Shown here in pieces: positions 1-9,599 of a stretch of DNA of 28,283 bases (its first letter is position 1; every line of letters starts with the position of its first letter). Source of the DNA: Trachelipus rathkii (lineage: Eukaryota; Arthropoda; Malacostraca; Isopoda; Trachelipodidae); contig JABUQX010021024.1 of NCBI GenBank assembly GCA_015478945.1, forward strand, positions 1 to 28,283, written 5' to 3'. Below the pieces are notes generated by a model. The model was not told where the DNA came from, made no database searches, and was given only the letters and a program-made list of their open reading frames with translations. The position numbers were made by a program, and so were the translations under genes.

Positions 1-1095
1 ATTCAATAAATAAATAATAAATTTGAAATTTTCTAAATAATTTTAAATATAAAATTTTTAATTTTTAATTTTAATTTTTTATATTCTAAAATTATCTAAT
101 AAATTTTCAATCAAAAACTTTAAATACAAACAAAAACCTTACAAAAACCTTACTTCATAGTCAATTTGAATGGTGCAGGGGAGAGTCACCGTCTTTTCGC
201 TCAGGACAGTTTTCGTCAAATGTTTTTCTCCGAACGCTGAAATTCACGAAAAAAACATAAATATGCAAGAGCGGTATAATAGATAAATCTTATATCACAC
301 ACACCAGAAACACCCTTATATATAAGTTACATAAAACACATTTTTGAATTTTTATGGCGTGTTAGTCACAAGATGTATCTATTAAACCTTTAATATGAAT
401 ACTGTGTTAACTGTACAGTCTTTCAAAAGTGTTCTAATCAATGATATAAGCAGCAGTTTAATGACATAAGAAAAGCAGGAAAGAATATGGTAATTTGTGA
501 CATAAAAGTGTAATAATGTATATTCTATCTGTATTTAAATTGCTTATATTATTAAAAACCAAAACAAAAACCAAAATTCAATTTATTAAATAATTGCAAG
601 CAGCATGTCACTAAAAAGACACTTTCAATCAGATTTCACATACAATATAATAATAGTTTGTTTTTAAGTCAAGGTCGAAGGTCGAACCAATAAGGTCAAT
701 TTTTTAATTTGACCTCCGAGGTAAAATCATCTAAATAGAATGTTGTACATTCTATTCAAGATCTGATTAAATGGTCTTTACAACGATGCTCTAAGTGCAT
801 AGAAGCGAGATATTGGGTATTTGACTAGGACTGGACTTCTCTCAAAATTGGAACATTTTGACCAAAAGTTAAAGGTTATATTTCTGAACGTATGAGCCTA
901 AGCAGACCTGCAATAAACGACCATTCATATTTTCTCTCAACAAGAATCTGTTAGTCGTGATTTTCATAAAAATCGAAAGGGGTCTAGAAAAAATTTGCAA
1001 AAAATGTTGAAGACTGGAATGCACCTCATCTAAATAGAGAAAAAATATAACTATATTAAAGATAATCCCATAAAACATATATATGTATCAAGATC
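1..1095. other. AT-rich noncoding stretch
   Basis: I see no gene here. The only open frame of note (869-1078, minus) is 69 codons, hydrophobic and AT-driven, and it resembles no family I know. The part from about 660 to 1030 is slightly less AT-rich and may be an old unrecognised repeat. It includes a 7-bp-arm palindrome at 737-753. Confidence 0.6.
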
Positions 1096-1258
1096 TATAT
1101 ATATATATATATATAATCTAATATATTATATATATATATAATATATATATATATATATACGTATATATGATATAATAACAATATAAAAATATTATATATA
1201 TTACTATAGTATTATATTATATATATATAATTAATATATATATATATTATATATATAT
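1096..1258. repeat. (TA)n microsatellite
   Basis: Nearly pure alternating TA with short interruptions such as TAATATATTA. It is the first of seven such tracts in the window. Confidence 0.95.
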
Positions 1259-1898
1259 GTGGCTTTGCACTGAAAAACCTGAAGAATATATTGTCATATA
1301 TTATATGATAAATAAGTTAATATTTACAAGAACTACTTTTAAATTTTCTTTAATAGTCTCAAGAAATATCATTGAATCGGCATTAAAGTACTAATATGAT
1401 CAAACATTAAATATAAAAGTAAATCAATTAAAAATATGAAAACATATGGAATATTTCAATTTATGTAATCAGACACTTTTACTGTATTAAAACTATTTTA
1501 ATAAGTAGCAAAATTCAATTTCATTGATCAATGCCTTATATACTTTGATGAGTATGGTGGATAAAATAACAAAAGCAAAAAACGGGGGTTAAAAAAAGAT
1601 GCCCAATTTCCTTCAGAAAATACATCTATACTGATCTGAAAACAAATTTAACAAAAACTAAGAACAAGACTCGACATTTTTTTCAATTTCCAGAATTCAT
1701 ATGTTTTTTATTGCAAACTTTATTTTTTCGCTTTAATAATTGATAGTGAAACTTGATATAAAGGAGCTTGTCATAATATCTAATAATTAAGAATATTAAA
1801 TTTTTTTGTTAAACACTTATGCTAATTAGATAAATACAGTATTATCATTAAGGGTTTCTGAACAAATTTAAGTTACATATATATAAAAGGTTTTTCAG
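1259..1898. other. AT-rich noncoding stretch
   Basis: No coding signal, repeat or RNA gene was recognised. The last 40 bases contain a pyrimidine-rich TTTTTCAG that can act as the acceptor of the candidate exon that follows. Confidence 0.5.
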
Positions 1899-2006
1899 GT
1901 AAAATTGCATGCTCAGGATCAGTTTAGTTCCTATCGCCGAGTACCGATGGCACGAGCTTTTGGCATGTATGCCCGAAGAGTTAGGGGAGCTATCTTTGTG
2001 GCATAG
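1899..2006 (+). CDS. Candidate terminal exon, unknown protein (35 codons)
   Basis: After a good splice acceptor (GGTTTTTCAG, AG at 1897-1898) a phase-0 frame runs 35 codons to TAG at 2004-2006. The peptide is balanced and basic, with segments such as DQFSSYRRVPMARAFG and YARRVRGAIFVA. It is not the poly-I/K/N/F noise seen in other frames nearby, and the exon is clearly richer in GC than the DNA around it. An AATAAA lies 52 nt after the stop (2058-2063), as expected for a last exon. I recognise no family. No upstream exon is visible within 1.9 kb, so the intron would be long or the rest lies outside the window. It could instead be a fragment of an old transposon ORF. The opposite-strand frame 1848-2048 is treated as its shadow. 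Confidence 0.33.
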   Translation, partial: VKLHAQDQFSSYRRVPMARAFGMYARRVRGAIFVA

Positions 2007-2885
2007 ACATGGTAAAAAAACTAGTATGCTGATGGTATTAATCGTCAAACAGCAAGTAATAAATTAGATTACACTCTTGAACAATAATGTTTCTTTGTTA
2101 CGGCACACTTTTAGAAGCTTGCTAGATTTTTATTTATGTCTTAAAGCCACATTTCTCTCGAAGAATCCAACACACACTGCTGCTTTCGTTGCAAGTTACA
2201 TGCTCTCAACTCTGATTATGACATGATTGATTTTATAGGGATTAATTGTTAATTCCTTTTACTCATGATTATTTAAATATCAAGATATAGAGGTAGCTCT
2301 TTATGTTCTTGAAAGAAAAATTATCAGCTTTAGACTTGATTCATCTTGGTCGTATTCTTTTATAATATCAAATGCCATAAGGAAATTTGTGCCACAGATA
2401 ATGGATTCTAATATAAACATACATATAACAAATATGGTTTAGTTACAAAACTTCTGACAGTACGTATAAATGTTTTAATATTTGTAATAGTAGTCACAGA
2501 GGGTTCACCCAGATTTTGTATAAATACAGATATAGCACTCTAAAAAACTATCAGAAATAAAAAAAAAAATTATGCATTCATGACTTCTGGTTTAATATTT
2601 TTAGCCTGCTCCATGTTGTAAATCTTCGCATTTGTCGCATTTTGGTGCATCAAGGTTAGGGCGATTTACTGTCCTCAAGTTCAGGTTATGATATACTTTT
2701 TGTTTAGGTATACGCACAGAGAAAATCTAATACCCATATGATACTTAATCAAATTTATCATAACCTGAACTAAGGATGGCCATAAAATGAGCCGAGACCA
2801 CTGATGTTTTTTTTTATGAAAAATTATTGGAAAAATTTTAAACTTTGAAAGGCTTTAAATCATTTTTGCTTTTTTGAATGCTTCA
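2007..2885. other. AT-rich noncoding stretch
   Basis: Apart from the poly(A) signal at 2058 I see no gene. The part from about 2600 to 2700 is less AT-rich but every frame is closed. Confidence 0.5.
2058..2063 (+). terminator. Possible poly(A) signal AATAAA
   Basis: Canonical hexamer 52 nt downstream of the stop of the candidate terminal exon. In DNA this AT-rich the hexamer often arises by chance, so its value depends on the exon being real. Confidence 0.28.
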
Positions 2886-3700
2886 TTATTTTGTTTTGGA
2901 GTAGGTGGCGGGGTGACTCCGGAACACCTTAGGCATAATTGGTCTGCACGATCTCCCTAAGGCACTTTGTTGGAATTTTTTTTTTTTGAAATCAAGGCTC
3001 CTATAGTTCGGTCATAAGCACAAAAAAAATAATAATGTAAATTTCTTAATAATAAAAGTTTTTATTAAAGTTTTAATAAGGCTCATTCAGCCTGACCTTG
3101 GAGGTGTGAAGCGACCAAACATATGAGGGTTGACTCGACCATCTGTTTAAATTCGTCTTTTACTATAGAATTCAAATTTTATATTTTAATTTTTAACTTA
3201 ATATAAAATGTATATATTCACATTAAAATTATTAAATAATGAATAAAATGTCAATTAATGATAATAAAATAAAGAAATAACTGGCCTTTTAAACCGTCTC
3301 GCGCTTAAGATATCTCGACACTTTAGGAATTCATTTTTTTTATTTAAATTTCATTTTTTTATATTTTCACTTAAATATAATACTAATATTAATATTTAAA
3401 TTCAATTATACGTAATAAAAATGTCAATAATAAATAACGTAAAATACGAAAAAAATGGTGGTCCGAGTCACCTTCATCAATTTTTACGGCGCTGTGAATC
3501 GAACGAATTAGGCCCGTGATTTTGCAATAAACGATCTGGATAAGAAAAATTGAAGTTAAATAAAGCTACATATTCCGTGGGCACTGAACACAGTTAAATC
3601 CTCCAACAAGTTTTCATTTGTAGAATAACGAATTAAAAAAACTCCCATTTTTCAAAAGTGAATCTATGTTGAAGGATTTTTGTACCCTATCGTAACATTT
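2886..3700 (+). repeat. Tandem ~970-bp repeat, copy A
   Basis: First of two direct copies offset by about 970 bp. Shared landmarks in order are: a GGGGTGACT block with TCTCCC about 40 nt on, a T-run, TCATAAGCAC (3013 here, about 3983 in copy B), TTCAGCCTGACC, TGAAGCG, GACTCG-ACCATCTGTTTAA, AATTCGTCTTTTAC, GACACTTT, AAAATGTCAATAATAA, TGGTGGTCCGAGTCACC, a GTGAATCG block, and a shared tail with CACTGAA, AACACTCC and CAGTGAA-like words. The copies differ by many substitutions and small indels, so the duplication is old. No ORF is conserved between them. It may be a noncoding satellite monomer or a nonautonomous element. Confidence 0.8.
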
Positions 3701-3859
3701 TAATAAATATGAAAAACACTGAAATTAAGAGATCTAAATAAAATTGTGTATCTCGTGGCTATTAAATGAGTGAAATTTTTTTTTTTTTTATTATTTTTAT
3801 TTTTATTTAGAGGGAAGATGCCGAGAGTCACCCCTCTAAGCGGCGGCCTGGTCACCTGC

Positions 3860-4650
3860 GCTGAAACTAGAGACGGCGTCGGGCGGGGTGACTTGGACAA
3901 CTTTAGCTAACTTGGTCTCCCGACTCTCCCTTAATGAACCTTTTGGATATTTTTTTTTTTTGTAAAATCAGATATAGTAGGTCATAAGCACACTAAAAAA
4001 ATAATAATAATGTAAATTCTAATGATGTTGTAATAAATAGATAAAGCTCCTTCAGCCTGACCGCGGAGGGGTGAAGCGGACCACATTGAGGGTGACTCGG
4101 ACCATCTGTTTAATTCGTCTTTTACGTATTAAATTCAATTTATATTTTAATTTTTACTATATAATAATTATTTGATTATATTAAAATTCGATATAAGTAA
4201 TATTTCGCCGAAAAATAGAAATAGAGATAAAATAAAATATACGATTCACCTCTCTCTGCTCAAAAATTTTGACACTTTTTTGAATTGTTTTTTTATTAAA
4301 ATTCATTATTTTTAAAAATTTTGCACATGCAGTATATAGTATGTTTTATATTGTAAATTAATTAGACTAATAAAATGTCAATAATAATACGAAAATTACG
4401 AAACATGGTGGCCCGAGCACCCTCCTCAGAATTTTTTACAGGCGGGGTGAATCGGACAAGTTAACGCCACTTCGTGTTTTTGCCACTCATATTGTCTTTG
4501 GATCACAAATTCTACTTTGCCAGTTTAAAGCTAACATACTCGTGTATCCACTGAAAAAAATAATTAACATCCATCACAATTTTTATTTTTAACGAAGTTA
4601 AAAACACTCCATTTCAACAGTGAAATTCATTGAAGGAAACTATATCAAAT
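3860..4650 (+). repeat. Tandem ~970-bp repeat, copy B
   Basis: Second copy, with the same landmarks in the same order as copy A (TCATAAGCAC at about 3983, GAGGGTGACTCGGACC at about 4083, TGGTGGCCCGAGCACCCTCC at about 4405, GGCGGGGTGAATCGGAC at about 4443). It keeps the G-rich motifs better than copy A. The GTCCGAGTCACC-like and GGTGAATCGGAC-like segments face each other across about 25 nt and could form a hairpin in both copies. The minus-strand frame 3700-3900 only reads through these motifs and is not a gene. Confidence 0.8.
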
Positions 4651-5109
4651 TTCTTCATTTATAAAATGACAAACTTGTCAAATTAACCCTGCATCACTCC
4701 ACTTATGTCTGAAAGACGTAAATTTTTTTTTTATAAAAAAATTTAAAATGTGGGCAATGTCTAAGAGTTTGAAATTGGTCCCCAAAAATTCTACGTTTAA
4801 AATGTAAAGCACAAATGAATAGGGAAAGGAATAATGTACAATGAAATTAAAAAAAAAACAAAAAAATTGGCTAATTATTTATTTGATAAAAAATCTAATG
4901 ACAAAATGGCTAGTCTATATTATATAGACGATACAGATAGGAAATGTTTAAAGCTACCGTTCTAGGGTTAAAGATGATTAAAATAGACTTGTAGTACTAC
5001 TTGCTGTGGTATATATTTATAGCGAAAATTTTACTTTTTATTATTATTATTTAATTTTATGTTAGAGTGGAAGCCGATCATCCTCCTAAAGAGGGTATGG
5101 TCCCGCTGA
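4651..5109. other. AT-rich stretch ending in a possible third repeat fragment
   Basis: No gene. Around 5040-5105 a TTATTATTATTTAATTTT run, then GAGTGGAAGCCGATCATCCTC and AAGAGGGTATGGTC, resembles the leader of repeat copy B at 3785-3855. It may be the broken start of a third unit. Confidence 0.4.
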
Positions 5110-5208
5110 CGTATATAATATATATATAATATATATTAATATATGATATAAATATATATATGGTAATTTCTAATATTATATATTTATTAATAATATATAT
5201 ATTATATA
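5110..5208. repeat. (TA)n microsatellite
   Basis: TA-rich tract that directly abuts the left end of the MITE at 5213, a common target environment for small DNA transposons. Confidence 0.9.
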
Positions 5209-5212
5209 GGAC

Positions 5213-5826
5213 AAAGTTATTACGCTACGCGGAACGGGAGTGGGATCAAAAAAAATTGTCACAGGTAGCATCCTATTATACATAAATAGATTTTCTAGGT
5301 GCAAAGATAATTTTTTTTTTGTTTTTTTTTTTTTTACCTGTTCTAGGGGGAATTATATATTATATATTTGTAAAGGTATTACACGCAAATGTAGGGGGCT
5401 TTGCTTGATGACGGGGGTAACACAGGGGGGAAATTAGTCTACCTTAGTGCCCGGAAGGATCGAAGAGACCCGACTCATGCATTGGTGCGGTATACCCTTG
5501 GCGTATATTCCTTTAATTAAAAAAAACAAACAAAACTATACTAGAAATCTATTATTTTAACGAGTAACGTATAAAAGGTCTTAAATAGGCTTTCTCCCCA
5601 AATTACTATAATTAAAAAAAATTTTTTTTTTACATTATCCGCACTAAAATTCACTGAATTCAAAAATGTAATCCTTTTCGCTGTAGAGATATGTTTTTGA
5701 GATATATATAGTATATATTTTTTTTTTCATTTCGACCTAAAACGTCTATTTATGTATCAAAGAGGCTACTGTGAAATTTTTTTTTGATCCGAGCTCCCAT
5801 TCCGTGTGGGCGTTTAGAGTAACTTT
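5213..5826. mobile_element. MITE with ~57-bp terminal inverted repeats
   Basis: The left end (5213-5269) begins AAAGTTATTACGC and carries GGAACGGGAGTGGGATC, AAAAAAA and TTGTCACAGGTAGC. The reverse complement of the right end (5765-5826) begins AAAGTTACTC and carries CACGGAATGGGAGCTCGGATC, AAAAAAAAA and TTTCACAGTAGC. The arms therefore match over their whole length with a few substitutions and small indels. The 614-bp element sits between two TA tracts. Its interior has homopolymer T-runs and a GC-richer patch (about 5390-5510) but no transposase, so it must be nonautonomous. A target-site duplication cannot be read because both flanks are TA-rich. The superfamily is not determined. Confidence 0.72.
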
Positions 5827-5832
5827 TACAAT

Positions 5833-5940
5833 ATAACTTTATATATATATAATATATATTAATATATATATAATATATATATAATTATATATGATAATTA
5901 TATATATATATATATATAATTATTATATATATATATATTA
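5833..5940. repeat. (TA)n microsatellite
   Basis: TA-rich tract just after the right end of the 614-bp MITE. Confidence 0.9.
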
Positions 5941-6444
5941 GAACCTAGTTTATAATTATTCACATTATGAACTTGAAATTTACTATGTTATTGAAAACAT
6001 AAAATAATAAAATTGCATGTACCAAAAAAAAAAACAACAATAAAAATATGCTATTTGCAAAGATCTTTTCATCAAAAATTGCAAAGGCTGAAATTAAGCC
6101 ATTCTGGTAAGAGTGTTTTCCATGTGGTGGTGATAATTGAAGAGTTTTTGTGTGTTCGTTCGTAAATTATCAAACGGGCCAACCACGTAGTGAAAACATT
6201 ATCACTGCAATTTTTTTTATATTTTAGCTTGAATTATGTATACCACTCACAATGTACACAATTCATGTACGTCTAAAGTCATTAATAAAAGAATAATTGA
6301 TTCCATGGTAAATAATAAAAAAAATAGAGATATGACTAAAGATAACAACATTCTGGAATGCTTCTCCCATCATGTTCTTGTTTAGCATTTTCGTAAGCAA
6401 TTTAGGGATGCAAAAAATATCGATTATGAGGTATATTAAATATG
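5941..6444. other. AT-rich noncoding stretch
   Basis: No gene. The minus frame 6263-6490 is a 75-codon AT-driven ORF with no recognisable features, and it runs into the MITE. TTTAGGGATGC and then AAAAAATATCGATTA at 6401-6426 resemble the reverse complement of the GCATCCCTA end at 8979-8987. Confidence 0.45.
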
Positions 6445-6909
6445 GGCGTTTTCGATTTTGCACTTTTGCTAACGAAATTAGGAAATGCAAAAAGTCGTTT
6501 CGATTATGTCAATTTTTAAGCAGACAAATTTAGTAAAATGCAACAAAACGGTTTAGTAATTTCATAAACTATGTTAGGTTGCTCTTTCCCGTGCTTACAG
6601 AATTTTAGGGGAAAGTGCTAACGACTTAATGTAAGTGACTATGATTGCTGAGTAGATACTTCGTTGATTGATGAATTTTCTTCATGAAATTGCTTTTAAA
6701 TATCAGGTACTTCCAAACTCGAAAAATTCAATGGGGAACTATGATGGAATAAAGGTAACAGAAAGAATTAATTAGTTTTTTTAATTTTTTTGTTATCAAA
6801 TACCTTATTTATTATGTTTTTGTAAACAATCGGTCGATTATGGCCGAAATTCGTGCTAAACTGGATTAGCATTTTATCGGCTTAGCACAAATGCAAAATG
6901 GAAAACGCC
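6445..6909. mobile_element. MITE family 2, copy 1 (465 bp)
   Basis: The element starts GGCGTTTTCGATTTTGCACT and its end, reverse-complemented, starts GGCGTTTTCCATTTTGCATT. About 25 of the first 28 positions match (6445-6472 against 6882-6909), and weaker similarity continues inward. A second copy sharing both ends and the interior lies at 8059-8534 in the same orientation. There is no transposase, so it is nonautonomous. The flanks are AT-rich and no clean target-site duplication is readable. The GGCG terminus could suit PIF/Harbinger-like or ISL2EU-like groups, but I cannot assign it. Confidence 0.8.
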
Positions 6910-6910
6910 T

Positions 6911-6922
6911 ATATAAATATAT

Positions 6923-6956
<34 letters not shown>

Positions 6957-7040
6957 CAATATATATATATATATATATCTATATATATATATTAATATGA
7001 TAAGAAAGTATAATAGTATATATATATATATATATATTGT
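6911..7040. repeat. (TA)n microsatellite
   Basis: Begins next to the right terminus of MITE copy 1 and runs up to the acceptor of the candidate exon at 7050. Confidence 0.95.
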
Positions 7041-7049
7041 ATATCCTAG

Positions 7050-7107
7050 GCAGCGTGTGGAACACTATCGTGGAAGAAGTAGAAGTTGACCACGCGGCTG
7101 TTCTGAG
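7050..7107 (+). CDS. Candidate internal exon 1, unknown protein
   Basis: A 58-nt segment bounded by TATATCCTAG (AG at 7048-7049) and a near-consensus donor CTGAG/GTGAGT at 7108. Only one frame is open, starting at the third base, and reads SVWNTIVEEVEVDHAAVLR, a plausible amphipathic helix. It is much richer in GC than the DNA around it. Two bases (AG) remain at the 3' end. They join exactly to the first base of the candidate exon at 7429 to give an arginine codon and a continuing open frame. The tight acceptor context (TA repeat, poor pyrimidine tract) is a weakness. The gene is not recognised. Confidence 0.35.
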
Positions 7108-7428
7108 GTGAGTACGTTTTATCTTTAAAGAATGTGGACCCTCAATCCGAATGGGGTTCTTCTGTTTTAAGAAGTCGGTGATTATTTTACAAATTTACAT
7201 ACTTCTCTCCTCCTCTCTATTCGCCTGAATAAATTTCAAATTTATAATAAATTATAAAGCATTTTAAAAGTAAAAACATAAAAAAAGTAGACCGAACGGA
7301 TGGAACTCTGCATTGTTTTTGCATGTCACTGATCCGACGGTGCGCATCAGCTCCGGTCCGGTCACTGAAAAAAATTTCCTGTTTTCTCTTGATTGTTAAG
7401 TAATTTTTATCATTCGAAGCGTTTTCAG

Positions 7429-7475
7429 AGTCGAGTTTGCAAACGGGTTGCAGTGCGGGCTTCGGAAATCGCGCT
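7429..7475 (+). CDS. Candidate internal exon 2 (3' part lost in TA repeat)
   Basis: After GCGTTTTCAG (AG at 7427-7428) the frame that continues the exon ending at 7107 reads VEFANGLQCGLRKSRF and then enters the large TA tract at 7476. No donor site is visible before the tract, so if the exon is real a microsatellite expansion has overrun it or displaced its donor. The proposed intron (7108-7428) is 321 nt. It contains a GC-rich island at about 7320-7370 of unknown meaning. Confidence rests on the two exons supporting each other, not on homology. Confidence 0.28.
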
Positions 7476-7968
7476 TTATATATATATTATAATATATATA
7501 TATATTATATAATATTAATATTAAGTATTATATAATATTATATATATTATATTATATATATTTAATAAATATATGATATATTATAATATATTATATATAT
7601 ATATTATATAGAAGTAGCTTATAAGCTTATATATATATATATTATATTATATATATTATATTTATATATATATATAATAATGAGTATATATAATATTTTT
7701 TTTAAAGTATTACTATATATACTATATATATAAGTATATAGTATTGTATTATATTATATATATATATAAGTATATATTAATATATATACATATTATCTAT
7801 ATATATTATATATACATATAATATATATGTTTTATATAGTATATATATATATATATATTATATATATATATATATAAATATAATATATATATATATATAA
7901 ATACTATATATATATATATATATATATTTATAATAATATATATATATAATATATATATTATATCACTT
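7476..7968. repeat. Large (TA)n tract
   Basis: About 490 bp of almost uninterrupted TA/TAA/TTA sequence, the largest of the seven tracts. It lies between the candidate exon and MITE copy 2. Confidence 0.95.
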
Positions 7969-8058
7969 TTTTAGCTCCCAACGTTTGTTAAAATATACAG
8001 AAATATATTAAAAATTCCTTAATATATATAGTTTTTATTTTAATTTTTATATTAAAAA

Positions 8059-8534
8059 GGCGTTTTCGATTTGCACTTTTGCTAACGAAATTAGGAAAAT
8101 GCTAATAAGTCGTTCGATTATGTCAGTTTTAGCACAATTTTTAAAATGCTAGAAACGTTATAATTCCCAAATTAATGTTAGGTGCCTCTTCCTGTGCTTA
8201 CCGATTTTAGGAAAAGCTACGAAAAAATGTAAACGCAAATAAGATTGCGCGGCCTAGTAGTTGTGTGATTTGAATGAATGTTCATTCAAGAAATTGCTTT
8301 AAATCTAATTTTCTCCAAATCGATAAACTCCATCACAAGTTGATCAATTATTTGTAAAAAAAATCTGCTATTTTTTTTTTGCAATTTTGGTTTATTCAAA
8401 ACACACATGCTGCATTAGAACAGTGATTCAGAATTTGTATAAGCATATCGTCGATATGCCGAAGAATTCGTGCTATAAACTGGATTAGTCCATTTCTTAT
8501 CGAGCTTTACCACAAATGCAAAATGGAAAACACC
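8059..8534. mobile_element. MITE family 2, copy 2 (476 bp)
   Basis: Same orientation and architecture as the copy at 6445. It starts GGCGTTTTCGATTTGCACTT and ends CAAATGCAAAATGGAAAACACC. It shares internal words including TTTTGCTAACGAAATTAGGA, GATTATGTCA, AATGTTAGGT, CTGTGCTTAC and AAACTGGATTAG. The left flank TATTAAAAA and right flank TTTATTAAAG are similar, which could be a decayed target-site duplication. The outermost right terminus has mutated (CACC for CGCC). Confidence 0.8.
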
Positions 8535-8559
8535 TTTATTAAAGTTGAATCACTTAAAT

Positions 8560-8712
8560 ATAAAAAAAAAAAAAAAAAAAAAAAAAATAATTAAAAAAAA
8601 AATAAATTAAAAAAATCAATAAAATCAATAAAATAAAAAAAAATCATGATTTTTTTTTATAAAAAATCAAGTAAAAAAAATCATTGATTTTTTTTCATTT
8701 GATTTTTTTTTT
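8560..8712. repeat. A26 tract and ATCATGAT-type hairpin
   Basis: An A-run (8562-8587), A/T-rich filler, then AAAAAAAATCATGATTTTTTTT. This is followed by AAAAAATCAAGTAAAAAAAA with its near-perfect reverse complement around the centre ATCATTGAT. The DNA could fold into a long A/T hairpin. No coding signal. Confidence 0.7.
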
Positions 8713-8854
8713 TGCATCTTCTGCTCCCAGTCTGAAAATAACGATTGCTAATCATTACTAATTCGCATGAAAAAATGTACATATTTTTCCTGAAATGTTA
8801 TTTTAAGAAAAAAGAAAACTGCTAAAAATTTCTAAAGTAAAAAAAAAAAAAATA

Positions 8855-8990
8855 TCGTTGATTCGATACTGAGAATAAAATATCGATAAATCGATATATC
8901 GTTTGAATAAATATCATCGATATGTTTTCGATACTATCGAAAAAAATATAAATATTGTTATATATCGGTCCTCTTGCGGCATCCCTAGTA
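8855..8990. repeat. ATCGAT-rich palindromic repeat ending GCATCCCTA
   Basis: A cluster of ATCGAT, TATCGATA and ATCGATAT words (for example AAAATATCGATAAATCGATA) ends in GCGGCATCCCTAG at 8976-8988. Clusters of this composition ending in a GCATCCCTA word recur in insect genomes, probably as one end of a small DNA transposon. That is from memory and was not checked. The TAGGGATGC complement occurs at 6403-6411, so the DNA between could once have belonged to one larger element. Confidence 0.45.
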
Positions 8991-9595
8991 TTTATTCATC
9001 CCTACGCTAACGAAATAGAAAACCTAAAAGTGATGTTTTTAGTAGTGTTATTTTTTATATTTTTATTGAAAATATACCTACATTTAAAATGTATGTGATT
9101 CGCTAAAAAAAAATTCAAAGAATTTTTTTATGCTATTTTTGTAAATTAAAAGTTTATAGTTTTAATACAATAGTTAGCTACGTAATACTTTCTTACATTA
9201 ACTAGGCCTACATGACTACCCAATCTGCTTAAGTTGGTCTTTGTTCCCAACTCTGGAAGTCTGAAAGAATAATCTTGCTATTTATTTTGATCATTAATAT
9301 TTAGAAAAAGGGTAATTTTTAAATTGGATAATTTTTAAATGGATTTAATTTTTTGGGAAAAATTTTGTCTTTAGGAAACTAGGGTCCTAACCCTTTATTT
9401 TAGGACAAAACTTTTGTGGAACTTCTGCTTGATTTATCATTAATTTTTAATTACGCATAGCATATACAATCAGTGCTGAAAGGAAAATAATTTAAGTTAA
9501 ATGGAACTTTTTTAAAGTTATAATTAATATAATATAAAATTAATTAAAAGACTGACAATGGCCATTTTAGTGTCTCTGAAAATTTTCAATTATTC
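8991..9595. other. AT-rich noncoding stretch
   Basis: No open frame of note. The part from about 9330 to 9595 may be the downstream end of the transposase relic read on the minus strand, but nothing there is recognisable. Confidence 0.45.
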
Positions 9596-9599
9596 TACC

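Noticed and set aside
737..753. Palindrome AGAATGTTGTACATTCT resembling a steroid receptor element
   Set aside because: A single 7-bp-arm palindrome in AT-rich DNA with no gene nearby is expected by chance.
3700..3900. Minus-strand 66-codon ORF rich in Pro/Arg/Ser
   Set aside because: It overlaps the GC-rich motifs of the ~970-bp repeat and is not conserved in the other copy.
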